Source: Paenibacillus sp. MSJ-34
GTDB lineage: Bacteria > Bacillota > Bacilli > Paenibacillales > Paenibacillaceae
Assembly: GCF_018918005.1 (NCBI RefSeq)
Contig: NZ_JAHLPR010000036.1
Location: forward strand, 1-64,000
DNA: 64,000 nucleotides
Direction: 5' to 3'
Positions 43,040-51,426 of this stretch are shown piece by piece (the first letter of the stretch is position 1; every line of letters begins with the position of its first letter). The notes under the pieces were generated by a model. It had not been told where the DNA came from, ran no database searches, and saw only the letters and a program-made list of their open reading frames with translations. Made by a program: the position numbers and the translations under genes.

Positions 43040-43189
43040 AGCGCAATGAAAAATACAGCGTTCGGCTATCTAAGCCGCTTCTGAAGCGCGGTCTCTGCGC
43101 TCTTCTTGCACCGCTCGCAGCTTCCAGCGCACGGTGTTTCGCTGCATGTCGGCGGGCGGTCGACCACACTCTCGCTCGACGCCTGCAAC

Positions 43190-43323
43190 TAACGGTAAAA
43201 ACTGGAGCTATTTTGTACTCGGAAAGCGAAAAGAGAAAGTTAGCGGCATTTTCTACAGTTAATCTCGTCCACATTGGCCCGATCTTGCGATCTGCCGCAC
43301 ATTAGCGCCGGTTTTTACCGTTA
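43190..43323. repeat. 134-base element bounded by a perfect 13-base inverted repeat
   Basis: TAACGGTAAAAAC (43190-43202) and GTTTTTACCGTTA (43311-43323). The similarity continues inward (17 of 19 bases: then YGGMGC), so the ends are two copies of one repeat in opposite orientation. Both share a GGAGCTA-type core with the tandem block downstream. No transposase is present; it could be a small non-autonomous element or paired copies of a dispersed repeat. Confidence 0.6.
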
Positions 43324-43360
43324 ATGAACGCAGATAGCGGGGAGCGCGAAAATGAACTCC

Positions 43361-43540
43361 ACATTTTGGAGCTATCGAGAGGCAGGTCTGTTCCGAGCGA
43401 ACTGGAGCTAATGCGAAGGCTGATAGATCCTGGCGAGGAGGAGCTAATCCGTGGCTGATCTCATCTTAGCGAGGTGAAGCTAATGCGAATGGTGATAAGA
43501 CTAAGCGAATTGGAACTAGTCGAAAATTTGATAGGTCCTG
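43361..43540. repeat. Tandem array of 36-base degenerate repeats
   Basis: Five units at 43361, 43397, 43433, 43469 and 43505, each exactly 36 bases, with a partial sixth from 43541. The consensus carries GCGA, then GGAGCTAATGCGAA and TGATAG-like parts. In one frame the period equals twelve codons of the pattern R-x-G-A-N-A followed by variable residues, broken by stops. There are no unique spacers, so it is not CRISPR. It appears to be a decaying tandem repeat. Confidence 0.75.
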
Positions 43541-43568
43541 AGCGAGCGGGATTTCGACGAACGGCGGG

Positions 43569-43596
43569 AAAAAAGAAAAAGCCGGGGCGCCCGGCC
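43569..43596 (-). terminator. Intrinsic terminator of the YitT-type gene
   Basis: On the minus strand GCCGGG-CGC-CCCGGC (43595 down to 43581) is followed by TTTTTCTTTT, just past the stop codon. Confidence 0.9.
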
Positions 43597-43602
43597 GAAA
43601 CG

Positions 43603-44472
43603 CTATGATTCCTTAAACCCTTCCCCGTGCACGTCATGCACGTCGTTGATGATGACAAACGCGCGCGGATCGACCGATCTTACGATTTGATGAAGCCGGC
43701 GCATTTCCTGGCGTCCGACGATGCAGTACGCGATATATTTGGATTGCTTGGAATAGGCGCCTACCGCAGGAATGAGCGTCACGCCGCGCTCCATATCGCG
43801 CGTCACGATGTCCGCGATTTCAGGCGCGCGGTCGCTGATAATCGTAAAGGCTTTGGCCGCGTATGCGCCTTCTTGAATAAAATCGATCATTTTCGAAGCG
43901 ATGAACACGACGATAAATGTGTACAGTATTTTTTCCTTCGGGATAAAAAACAAGGAGGAGCCGATGATGATGACATCGAGCGATAAAATGATTTGCCCCA
44001 TGCTCCAACCGAACCGGCGGTTCAATATCCTGGCGATTATATCCGCCCCTCCGGTCGTTCCTCCGAAGCGGAAGACGATTCCGAGCCCCGCTCCCAGCGT
44101 TACCCCTGCATATAATGCCGCCAATATGTAATCGTGATCGGTTTGAAACGGGACGATCCAGCCGGCGCGAATCCCCGATTCGAACAGCCATAGGAAAAAA
44201 GTAAGCGACAGCGTGCCGAGAATCGTGTAAGCCATCGGCTTCTTGCCGAGCACCTTCCATCCGACGAAGAACAGCGGAATGTTTAGGACAAGCGTCGACA
44301 AGGAAGGCTGTATGTTAAAGGCGTATTTCAGCAATACGGTTACCCCTGTAATGCCTCCTTCCATCAGTTGGTTTGGAATGATGAAGTATAAAAGGCCCAG
44401 GGCGTATATCGCCGTACCAAGTATAATCGGCGCGATCGTTTTGATTTGAGCTAGAGCAAAATGTTTACTCAT
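43603..44472 (-). CDS. ypjC: YitT-family membrane protein, YpjC-like
   Basis: A 289-residue protein with five or six transmembrane helices (about residues 10-175) and a C-terminal cytoplasmic DUF2179 domain (about 205-285). The signature MEGGITGVTVLLKY and GGTTGGADIIARIL segments are typical of the YitT family, whose substrate is unknown. It occupies the ypjC position but is transcribed opposite to its neighbours. ATG 44472 has GGGAGGATCC upstream; in-frame codons further up are less likely. Confidence 0.9.
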   Translation of the reverse strand: MSKHFALAQIKTIAPIILGTAIYALGLLYFIIPNQLMEGGITGVTVLLKYAFNIQPSLSTLVLNIPLFFVGWKVLGKKPMAYTILGTLSLTFFLWLFESGIRAGWIVPFQTDHDYILAALYAGVTLGAGLGIVFRFGGTTGGADIIARILNRRFGWSMGQIILSLDVIIIGSSLFFIPKEKILYTFIVVFIASKMIDFIQEGAYAAKAFTIISDRAPEIADIVTRDMERGVTLIPAVGAYSKQSKYIAYCIVGRQEMRRLHQIVRSVDPRAFVIINDVHDVHGEGFKES

Positions 44473-44685
44473 CGGATCCTCCCAGAGCCGGTTGCGCAAA
44501 AGCCGAACCGGATGATTTTATTTCCGTTCTATATAGTATCTCTTTTTATCCAAGAAGAAAAGCGCGATTTTCTCATGTTGGAGCAAAACATTTTTGGACG
44601 GCCCGCAAAAAAAGGGTTTGTGTTCAATACGGCTTTAGGATAACATATTGATAAAAACATAAAGAAGGGGTAGGGGAACGAGGCT

Positions 44686-45021
44686 ATGGCAGAAGAGAAG
44701 TCGTTAGCGGAAATACAGCGGGAAGTGGATCGTTACATATCCCAATTTAAAGAGGGATACTTCAGCCCGCTCGCGCTCGTTGCGCGGATGGCCGAAGAGG
44801 TCGGGGAACTGGCCCGCGAAGTCAATCACCGTTACGGAGAAAAGCCGAAAAAGCCGGACGAAGCCGAAAACTCGGTCGAGCTGGAATTAGGCGATATTCT
44901 CTTTATTACGATATGTTTCGCCAATTCGCTCGGAATCGATTTGACGAAAGCGCATGATCAAGTGCTCGAAAAGTTCAACACGCGGGATGCGGATCGTTGG
45001 ACGAAAAAACACACCGAATAA
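44686..45021 (+). CDS. ypjD: MazG-like nucleotide pyrophosphohydrolase YpjD
   Basis: A 111-residue all-helical enzyme. The Mg-binding pattern is AEEVGELAREVN (ExxE) with ELELGDILF (ExxD) about 35 residues later, as in MazG-type hydrolases that cleave NTPs to NMP and pyrophosphate. ATG 44686 is preceded by AGAAGGGG. Position upstream of dapB and mgsA is as in B. subtilis. Its true substrate is not evident. Confidence 0.93.
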   Translation: MAEEKSLAEIQREVDRYISQFKEGYFSPLALVARMAEEVGELAREVNHRYGEKPKKPDEAENSVELELGDILFITICFANSLGIDLTKAHDQVLEKFNTRDADRWTKKHTE

Positions 45022-45042
45022 CCGCCCTTCTCATATGCTATA

Positions 45043-45060
45043 GTGGCTTCAGGATAGAAG
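45043..45060 (+). repeat. Hairpin adjoining the ribosome site of the TPR gene
   Basis: GGCTTC (45043-45048) and GAAGCC (45055-45060) form a perfect hairpin that ends directly before GGGAGGAGG. It may affect initiation or RNA stability. Confidence 0.45.
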
Positions 45061-45079
45061 CCGGGAGGAGGAAGGGCCG

Positions 45080-45625
45080 GTGAATGCGGATGAAATGATT
45101 AAGCAAGCTTATCATTCCATTCTACAAGGCGATTTCGGGCGTGCCGTCTATTGGTTCGAACAGGCGATATTGCTGGACGGCAATCATCCGGATTACCATT
45201 ATAAGCTGTCGATTACGTATGCTCGCAGCGGCCGGTTGCAGCAAGCGATCGTCCATGCGAAACGCGCGTCGGATTTACAGCCTGAGCATGAGAAGTATCG
45301 GCTTCATCTGCAGCATTTGCAGGCGAAAGAGCGAATCGAAGAAGCGGAGAACTATACGGGCGACAATGCGATCGACGCGCACGCAGCCATTCATCTGCTG
45401 CGGCAAGCGGTCGAGCTCGATCCGCTCGCGGTGCGGGCTTACGTGCTGATGGCCGAAGCCTACGCGAAGCTGCAAGATTATCATCAGGCGATTCGTTGCT
45501 TGGGAGAAGCACGCAAGCTTGATCCCGACAACGAAACGGTTAAAGTATTATACGAGGACTGGAAACAAAAATTGGCAAAAGATCTCGAAATAGAAGGAGT
45601 TGCAGGCGATCATGCAAAAAATTAA
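45080..45625 (+). CDS. Tetratricopeptide-repeat protein
   Basis: A 181-residue soluble protein with about four TPR units: two in residues 5-70 (FGRAVYWFEQAILLDGNHPD, then LQQAIVHAKRASDLQPEHEK) and two in 90-160. Such repeats bind partner proteins; no enzyme domain is present. GTG 45080 follows GGGAGGAGG. It overlaps dapB by 14 bases, so it is co-transcribed with lysine and methylglyoxal genes, but the functional link is unknown. Absent from this place in B. subtilis. Confidence 0.85.
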   Translation: MNADEMIKQAYHSILQGDFGRAVYWFEQAILLDGNHPDYHYKLSITYARSGRLQQAIVHAKRASDLQPEHEKYRLHLQHLQAKERIEEAENYTGDNAIDAHAAIHLLRQAVELDPLAVRAYVLMAEAYAKLQDYHQAIRCLGEARKLDPDNETVKVLYEDWKQKLAKDLEIEGVAGDHAKN

Positions 45626-46412
45626 AGTTGCGGTAACAGGCGCAGGCGGGCGAATGGGCAAAGAAGTCGTAAAAATGGTGCTGGAGGACGAGGCATTGCA
45701 ATTGGTCGCAGCCGTCGATCCTCACTCCGGCGGGATAGATGCCGCTTCCTTGGTCGGATTGCCGGCATCCGAAGTCATCGTGACGACCGATCTCGAAACG
45801 ACGCTGGCCGATTCGAAGCCGGATGTCATGGTCGACTTTACGACGCCGCAAACGGTATTCCATAATACGAAGACGGCGATCGAGCATGGCGTGCGGCCTG
45901 TCATCGGAACGACGGGCTTTACGCCCGAACAAATCGAAGAGCTGGACAAGCTTTGCCAAGATCGCCAAATTGGCGGATTAATCGCCCCTAATTTTTCGAT
46001 CGGGGCCATTCTCATGATGAAATTTGCGGCGCAGGCTGCGAAATATTTCCCCCACCTGGAAATTATCGAATATCATGGCGACCAGAAGCTGGATGCGCCG
46101 TCGGGTACGGCGGTGAAAACGGCCGAGCTTATTTCGCAAGTACGGGAGGAATTGCGTCAAGGCAACCCGAAAGAGGAAGAAACGATCGAAGGGGCGCGAG
46201 GCGGATATTACAACGGTTTCCGCATACATAGCGTCCGTCTGCCGGGCGTTTTTGCGCAGCAGGAAGTCATATTCGGCGGTTTCGGCCAAACGCTCAAAAT
46301 CCGCCACGATTCGTACGAGCGCGCCGGTTATATGCCGGGCGTAAACCTTGCCGTCAAAAAAGTAATGGAATATACCGGATTGATCTATGGATTTGACCAT
46401 TTTATAGAATAA
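45612..46412 (+). CDS. dapB: 4-hydroxy-tetrahydrodipicolinate reductase
   Basis: NAD(P)H-dependent enzyme of the diaminopimelate/lysine pathway, whose dipicolinate branch also supplies spores. N-terminal Rossmann loop [12 protein letters not shown], then the catalytic [15 protein letters not shown] segment with the active-site histidine and lysine, and the C-terminal [12 protein letters not shown] 45612 gives 266 residues; AAGGAG is twelve bases upstream, rather far. It overlaps the TPR gene. Confidence 0.97.
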   Translation: MQKIKVAVTGAGGRMGKEVVKMVLEDEALQLVAAVDPHSGGIDAASLVGLPASEVIVTTDLETTLADSKPDVMVDFTTPQTVFHNTKTAIEHGVRPVIGTTGFTPEQIEELDKLCQDRQIGGLIAPNFSIGAILMMKFAAQAAKYFPHLEIIEYHGDQKLDAPSGTAVKTAELISQVREELRQGNPKEEETIEGARGGYYNGFRIHSVRLPGVFAQQEVIFGGFGQTLKIRHDSYERAGYMPGVNLAVKKVMEYTGLIYGFDHFIE

Positions 46413-46431
46413 GATATGGGGCGATTCTGAA

Positions 46432-46854
46432 ATGATGGACATTGCATTTATAGCGCATGATCGTAAAAAAGACGAGATGGTTAATTTTGTAACCGCGTAT
46501 GAGAAAGTGTTTCAAGGGCATCGTTTATATTCGACCGGAACGACGGGAATGCGAATTATGGAGAAGACAGGGCTGAACATTCACCGTTTCATGTCGGGTC
46601 CGCTTGGAGGAGATCAGCAGATCGGCGCTCTCGTCGCACAGAACGAGATGGATCTCATCATTTTTCTGCGCGATCCTTTGATGGCGCAGCCGCATGAGCC
46701 TGATATTATCGCTCTGCTTCGCCTATGCGACGTGCAGGGCATTCCGGTCGCCACGAACATCGCGACGGCGGAAATATTGGTGAAGGCGCTGGACCGCGGC
46801 GATTTCGCATGGCGGGAGCTTGTCCATAAATATAAGCCGGGTATTGAAGAATGA
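46432..46854 (+). CDS. mgsA: Methylglyoxal synthase
   Basis: Converts dihydroxyacetone phosphate to methylglyoxal when phosphate is limiting. The 140-residue sequence has the full family pattern: [16 protein letters not shown], the catalytic [11 protein letters not shown] and [14 protein letters not shown]. Two ATG codons (46432, 46435) are possible. Its last codons overlap bshB1 by four bases; bacillithiol made by the downstream genes helps detoxify methylglyoxal, so the grouping is meaningful. Confidence 0.97.
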   Translation: MMDIAFIAHDRKKDEMVNFVTAYEKVFQGHRLYSTGTTGMRIMEKTGLNIHRFMSGPLGGDQQIGALVAQNEMDLIIFLRDPLMAQPHEPDIIALLRLCDVQGIPVATNIATAEILVKALDRGDFAWRELVHKYKPGIEE

Positions 46855-47549
46855 CGGATCGACTGGACATTCTTATTTTCGGCGCCCATCCGGACGACGC
46901 GGAGATCGGAATGGGCGGTACGGTCGCCAAACATACGCAAGCGGGGATAAAGGTAGGAATCTGCGATCTGACGCATGCGGAAATGTCGTCCAACGGCAAT
47001 GTGGACACGCGCAGGATCGAGGCCGAAGAAGCTTCGCGCATTCTGGGGTTGACGGCCCGCACGAATTTGGGCTTGCCCGATCGCGGGCTGCGAGCGGAGA
47101 AAGAACAGATCGATCCGATCGTCCGCGAAATTCGCCGTTTCGCGCCTCGAATCGTCTTCGCGCCGTATTGGGAAGATCGTCATCCCGATCATGTCATGTG
47201 CAGCAGAATGGTGCAGGAAGCCGTCTTCAACGCGAAATTGCGGCGGTATATGCCGGAATTCGAGGCGGTAACGGTGGAACAGCTTTATTTCTACTATATT
47301 AATGATTTGGGCCCTTCCGATCTTGCGGTCGATGTAACGGCCGTTTATGAGACAAAGTTGAACGCGCTGAAGGCGTATCGCTCGCAATTTACTTCTCCGG
47401 GCACGGTAGCGGAATATGTGCGGACGCCTTTGAATCAAGGTTATATCGAGCAAGTGGAAGCGCGGGACAGAGTGACGGGACAGAAGCGTCTCGTCCGGTA
47501 CGCGGAAAGCTTTACGACCAAGCAGCCTCATTTGATTAACCTATTTTAA
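46851..47549 (+). CDS. bshB1: Bacillithiol biosynthesis deacetylase BshB1
   Basis: Zinc-dependent LmbE-family hydrolase that removes the acetyl group from GlcNAc-malate. The metal motif is [11 protein letters not shown] (about residues 10-20) with the second ligand in HPDHV. Length 232, as in B. subtilis BshB1 (YpjG). Its ATG overlaps the mgsA stop. The glycosyltransferase bshA follows; bshC is not in the window. Confidence 0.96.
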   Translation: MTDRLDILIFGAHPDDAEIGMGGTVAKHTQAGIKVGICDLTHAEMSSNGNVDTRRIEAEEASRILGLTARTNLGLPDRGLRAEKEQIDPIVREIRRFAPRIVFAPYWEDRHPDHVMCSRMVQEAVFNAKLRRYMPEFEAVTVEQLYFYYINDLGPSDLAVDVTAVYETKLNALKAYRSQFTSPGTVAEYVRTPLNQGYIEQVEARDRVTGQKRLVRYAESFTTKQPHLINLF

Positions 47550-47630
47550 ACAAACGCCGAATAATATAAATGTTATAGTCGGCTTATGAACGCTGGGTCA
47601 ATACAGATAACGATAGGAGGAACATGCCGG

Positions 47631-48797
47631 ATGGGGGAAATGCTGAAAATCGGAATTACTTGTTACCCTTCTCTTGGCGGTTCGGGAGTTGTGGCGACGG
47701 AGCTTGGAAAATTGCTAGCGGAGAAGGGCCATGAAGTGCATTTTATAACGCACAGCGTTCCGTTCCGTTTAGGTACGTTTCAAAAAAATATATTTTATCA
47801 TGAAGTGGAGGTAAGCGATTATTACGTCTTTCGCTACCCTCCTTACGATTTGTCTCTGGCGAGCAAAATGGCTCAGGTGGCGCGCATGCGCGGATTGGAT
47901 ATCTTGCATGTCCATTATGCGGTTCCGCATGCGATATGCGCTTATTTGGCAAAGCAAATGCTCGGCGATTCGCTGAAGATCGTGACGACGCTTCACGGCA
48001 CCGATATTACCGTGCTTGCGCAGGACGAAACGTTGAAAGATATGATCCGTTTCGGGATTAACAACAGCGATGCGGTGACGGCGGTATCCAAAGATTTGAT
48101 CGCCGAGACGAAGGAATTGCTGGAAATTACGCGTCATATCGACCTGACATACAATTTCGTCGATAAGCGGGTATATTATCCGCGGAATTGTTCGGATCTG
48201 CGTGCGGGAATCGCCGCGCCGCATGAGAAAATTTTGATGCATATTTCGAATTTCCGCCCGGTGAAACGGGTATCCGACGTTGTGGACATATTCGCCAAAG
48301 TTAGCGAACGGCTGCCGACTCGGCTCGTTCTCGTCGGCGAAGGTCCGGATTTGCCGAAAATCCAATCCAAAATTCAGCAACTCGGGCTCGAAGACCGCGT
48401 CACCTTTCTTGGCAAGCAGGACGATGTCGCGCAGGTGATATCGATCGCCGACTTGATGCTGCTCCCTTCGGAAAAAGAAAGCTTCGGACTTGTCGCGCTG
48501 GAAGCGATGGCATGCGGCGTGCCGACGGTAGGCTCCCAGGCGGGAGGCATTCCCGAACTGGTGACGCATGGGGAAACCGGATTTTTGGCGCCGATCGGCG
48601 ACACGGACCAGATGGCGGATTACGCTTATCGGCTGCTGTCCGATCCGCAATTGGCGGCCCGCATATCCGCAAACTGTTTGGATCGGGCGCGGACCGAATT
48701 CTGCAATGATTTGATTATGTCGGAATACGAACAAATTTATTATCGCGTGCTGGGCCGACCGGCGCCTGCGCGAGTAAGCAAGGATGTTTGCGTATAA
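47631..48797 (+). CDS. bshA: Bacillithiol biosynthesis glycosyltransferase BshA
   Basis: GT4 glycosyltransferase joining GlcNAc to malate, the first step of bacillithiol synthesis. The N-terminal acceptor domain has ITCYPSLGGSGVVATELG, the centre has TLHGTDITVL, and the donor site has the EKESFGLVALEAMACG motif (E-x7-E). ATG 47631 follows ATAGGAGGAA by about ten bases; a further ATG at 47640 is possible. About 388 residues. Its stop codon overlaps the cca start. Confidence 0.96.
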   Translation: MGEMLKIGITCYPSLGGSGVVATELGKLLAEKGHEVHFITHSVPFRLGTFQKNIFYHEVEVSDYYVFRYPPYDLSLASKMAQVARMRGLDILHVHYAVPHAICAYLAKQMLGDSLKIVTTLHGTDITVLAQDETLKDMIRFGINNSDAVTAVSKDLIAETKELLEITRHIDLTYNFVDKRVYYPRNCSDLRAGIAAPHEKILMHISNFRPVKRVSDVVDIFAKVSERLPTRLVLVGEGPDLPKIQSKIQQLGLEDRVTFLGKQDDVAQVISIADLMLLPSEKESFGLVALEAMACGVPTVGSQAGGIPELVTHGETGFLAPIGDTDQMADYAYRLLSDPQLAARISANCLDRARTEFCNDLIMSEYEQIYYRVLGRPAPARVSKDVCV

Positions 48798-50158
48798 TGC
48801 AAATTCGTATCGAAGGTTCATTGGGGGAAGAAGCCGGAATCGTGCTGGCTGCGCTGCAGGATAACGGGCATTCAGCCTATTTGGTCGGGGGATGCGTGCG
48901 GGACGCGCTTCTCGACCGCCCGATTGCCGATATCGATATTGCGACCTCAGCGTTGCCCGCTGAGGTCATGCGCGTTTTCCCCCGTACGGCTCCAACCGGC
49001 GTAAAGCACGGGACCGTTACCGTCATCATGAACGAGCATACTTTCGAAGTGACGACATTCCGCAGGGAATCCGCATATGAGAAATTCCGCCGGCCTGCGA
49101 AGGTCGAATTCATCTCGGAGCTGCGCGATGATTTGCTTCGCCGCGATTTTACGATGAATGCGATCGCCCTCGACCGGAACGGACGCTTGATCGATCCCTT
49201 CGGCGGACAAGCCGATATCCGCAAGCGAATCGTGCGTTGCGTAGGCGAAGCGGATGCGCGGTTTCAGGAAGACGCGCTGCGTATGATGCGCTGCCTCCGG
49301 TTTGCCGCGACATACGGTTTTGCGATCGCGAAGGAGACGTGGGCGGCGCTGCTGCGCCATCGGGACAAGCTTCGCTTCATCGCGGTCGAACGCATCCGGG
49401 CCGAATTGGAGAAAATGATCGAGGGGCCCGATCCGTTCAGGGCAATCGAACTGCTGCGGCGCAGCCGGTTAATGGAGCATACCGGCATCAAGCTGCCGCA
49501 ATCCGTTGCCGCGTCGCTTGCCTGGGATGCCAAGCGCGGAAACGGGAACGGCTGCAGTTCGCGCCTGCGTTCGTTGCAAGGGCCGGCCGCGTTCGCGGAC
49601 GACCCGGCGCTGCGTTGGGCCGCTCTGCTGGCATGCTGCGAAACGGATGCCGATGCGGCCCGCGGACTGCTGCAAACGTTGACGTTCGCAGGGAGCAAGA
49701 CCGCGCGGATTACGGCGGCGCTGCGATTTGACGCCCGCTTGCGGACCGAGTTCGCACGGGCGGAGACCCGCCCGGCTGCGGCGCCGGAAATACGGCGCAT
49801 ATGGTTGTACGCCGCCCTCGAATTCGGCCGAAGCGCGGCCGAGGATTGGCTGGCGCTGCGCGAAGTAGAAGCGCCGTATGCGGATCAAGCCGTTTCTTCC
49901 GGCGGCGGGAACATGGTGGCGGAGCTTGGCGCGGCAGCGGCAAACGGCCGCCGTTGGTTGAACGAAATGGGGGCGGCGAGTGTGCGCGAACTGGATGTCC
50001 GCGGGCAAGATTTGCTGTCGCTGTTCGAGCGTCCGCCCGGTCCGTGGCTTGGGCGGTTGTTGGAATTGCTGCTGAAGAAAGTCGCGGTCGAATCGTTGCC
50101 GAACGAGAAAGAAGCATTGTTAAACGAAGCGAAACGAGTGATGAATGACCATGAATGA
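48797..50158 (+). CDS. cca: CCA tRNA nucleotidyltransferase
   Basis: Adds or repairs the 3' CCA of tRNA. The class II nucleotidyltransferase head has YLVGGCVRDALL (about residues 31-42), the DIDIATSA catalytic aspartates, and the RRDFTMNAIA and EDALRMMRCLRF motifs; the C-terminal body is helical and unusually alanine- and arginine-rich, with higher G+C than its neighbours. Product 453 residues, longer than the B. subtilis 397. ATG 48797 overlaps the bshA stop. Confidence 0.95.
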   Translation: MQIRIEGSLGEEAGIVLAALQDNGHSAYLVGGCVRDALLDRPIADIDIATSALPAEVMRVFPRTAPTGVKHGTVTVIMNEHTFEVTTFRRESAYEKFRRPAKVEFISELRDDLLRRDFTMNAIALDRNGRLIDPFGGQADIRKRIVRCVGEADARFQEDALRMMRCLRFAATYGFAIAKETWAALLRHRDKLRFIAVERIRAELEKMIEGPDPFRAIELLRRSRLMEHTGIKLPQSVAASLAWDAKRGNGNGCSSRLRSLQGPAAFADDPALRWAALLACCETDADAARGLLQTLTFAGSKTARITAALRFDARLRTEFARAETRPAAAPEIRRIWLYAALEFGRSAAEDWLALREVEAPYADQAVSSGGGNMVAELGAAAANGRRWLNEMGAASVRELDVRGQDLLSLFERPPGPWLGRLLELLLKKVAVESLPNEKEALLNEAKRVMNDHE

Positions 50159-51122
50159 TGCGTTGCTGCAAATATTTTTGGATAAGCAGGGCGAATATGT
50201 ATCCGGCGAAGAAATTAGCCGCAAATTGCAAATAAGCCGGACGGCCGTATGGAAGCAAATTAACCGTCTGCGCAAAAAAGGATATGAATTCGAAGCCGTC
50301 TCCCGTCTGGGCTACCGTTATATCGGCAGGCCGGCGCGGTTGGATCCGGATGCCTTGCTTGCGAGAATGAATACGAAAACGATGGGCCGAAGCATCCAAC
50401 TGGTTGAAACGGCGGCCTCGACGCAAACGTTGGCGCAGCAGCTTGCGGCGCAAGGGGCCCCGGAGGGGGCGCTGGTCATTGCCGAAGAGCAAACGGCAGG
50501 GCGGGGCCGCATGGGGCGGTCGTGGCACTCGCCGTCAGGCAAAGGGATTTGGATGAGCCTCGTGCTGAGGCCGCGTATATCGCTGCAGTTTACGCCCCAA
50601 TTGACGCTGCTGGCCGCCGTGGCGATTTGCCGCAGCTTGCAGAAATTCATCCCGGCAAAAGTCGGCATTAAATGGCCAAACGATTTGCTGGTGAACGGCC
50701 GCAAAATATGCGGCATACTGCTCGAATCCAGTGCGGAGGACGAGCGGATCCGTCATGTCATCGCCGGCATCGGCATTAGCGTCAATTTGACGGAAGCGGA
50801 TTATCCGGAAGAGCTGCGCGCCAAAGCGACGTCGCTGCGAATCGAAGCGGGGCGCAAGATCGACCGCGCGGAAATCATCCTCGACATTATGCGCGAATTC
50901 GAAACGTTGTACGAACTGTATCATGAACAAGGCTTTGCGCCGATTCGCACGCTATGGGAACTCAATTCGGTGACTTTGAATCGTCCGATAACGGTCCGTA
51001 CGGCGAACGGCTCGATCGACTGCGTAGCCAAGCAATTGGATGAAACCGGGGCCTTGATCGTGTTGAACAAAGACGGGGAACGATTGAAATTGTTCTCGGG
51101 CGAAATCGAGATGCCAAATTAA
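50145..51122 (+). CDS. birA: Biotin-protein ligase and biotin operon repressor
   Basis: Bifunctional BirA. Residues about 1-60 form a winged helix (SRTAVWKQINRLRKKGYEFE) that binds the bio operator; the ligase domain has the GRGRMGRSWHSP biotin-adenylate loop and KWPNDLLVNGRKICG, and a C-terminal SH3-like domain ends the protein. Length 325. ATG 50145 and ATG 50151 are both possible, and neither has a strong ribosome site; it overlaps cca, so translation may be coupled. Confidence 0.96.
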   Translation: MTMNDALLQIFLDKQGEYVSGEEISRKLQISRTAVWKQINRLRKKGYEFEAVSRLGYRYIGRPARLDPDALLARMNTKTMGRSIQLVETAASTQTLAQQLAAQGAPEGALVIAEEQTAGRGRMGRSWHSPSGKGIWMSLVLRPRISLQFTPQLTLLAAVAICRSLQKFIPAKVGIKWPNDLLVNGRKICGILLESSAEDERIRHVIAGIGISVNLTEADYPEELRAKATSLRIEAGRKIDRAEIILDIMREFETLYELYHEQGFAPIRTLWELNSVTLNRPITVRTANGSIDCVAKQLDETGALIVLNKDGERLKLFSGEIEMPN

Positions 51123-51426
51123 ATAGTGAATTTCGCCGTACGGCATGTTATACTTTTATGCAAGAGGCGATATCGTGCGAACGAATTGCACTCGGGCAGC
51201 AATTATATACGCATAATTTCATATTCGCATTCGGCGGTTCGGCGTGAAAGTTCGTGCGGACCGGCGATAACGTTGTGGGAAATGGATTCTGCTCTGAGCC
51301 TCAGGGACCGAGACAGAAGGATGATCGCAAGTGATTCTTTTTTGTGTTGGGACCTTTTTAGTGGAAATGCTAAAAGGTTTTTTTGTTTTGCGCACAATAC
51401 AAAAGAGAAAAGGAGTTGAACTTCCG
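51123..51426 (+). promoter_or_regulatory. Long panB leader with attenuator-like terminator
   Basis: About 300 bases without a gene. A TATACT -10 (51149-51154) with a weak -35 could start a transcript near 51160, leaving a leader of more than 250 bases. It can form several hairpins, including CTCTGA/TCAGGG near 51293, and ends with a terminator at 51352-51384 ahead of panB. No T-box sequence is present. A pan-motif type RNA, known upstream of pantothenate genes in Firmicutes, is possible, but I cannot confirm its consensus. Confidence 0.5.
51352..51384 (+). terminator. Leader terminator upstream of panB
   Basis: ACCTTTTTAG (51352-51361) pairs with CTAAAAGGT (51370-51378) with one bulge, loop TGGAAATG, then seven T. 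Placed 43 bases before the panB start. Confidence 0.8.

Larger units (their letters stand above)
42915..43602. other. Repeat-rich intergenic region between ypjB and the YitT-type gene
   Basis: Nearly 690 bases with no supportable gene. In order it holds a GT-rich simple stretch with GGTTT repeats (43001-43039), a 13-base inverted repeat bounding 134 bases (43190-43323), and a block of 36-base tandem repeats (43361-43540). Open frames across it have no ribosome sites. Base composition differs from the flanks. Confidence 0.7.

Noticed and set aside
42790-43305. Open frames between ypjB and the YitT-type gene
   Set aside because: They lack ribosome sites and run through simple sequence and inverted repeats.
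43361-43540. 36-base periodic repeats as a CRISPR array
   Set aside because: The units are contiguous and diverged, with no unique spacers of similar length and no cas genes in the window.
49264-50528. Long minus-strand open frames opposite cca and birA
   Set aside because: They arise from the higher G+C of cca, which removes stops in other frames; no motif or ribosome site supports them.
51240-51330. T-box in the panB leader (AGGGACCGAGA)
   Set aside because: It lacks the conserved T-box sequence, and pantothenate genes are not usual T-box targets.
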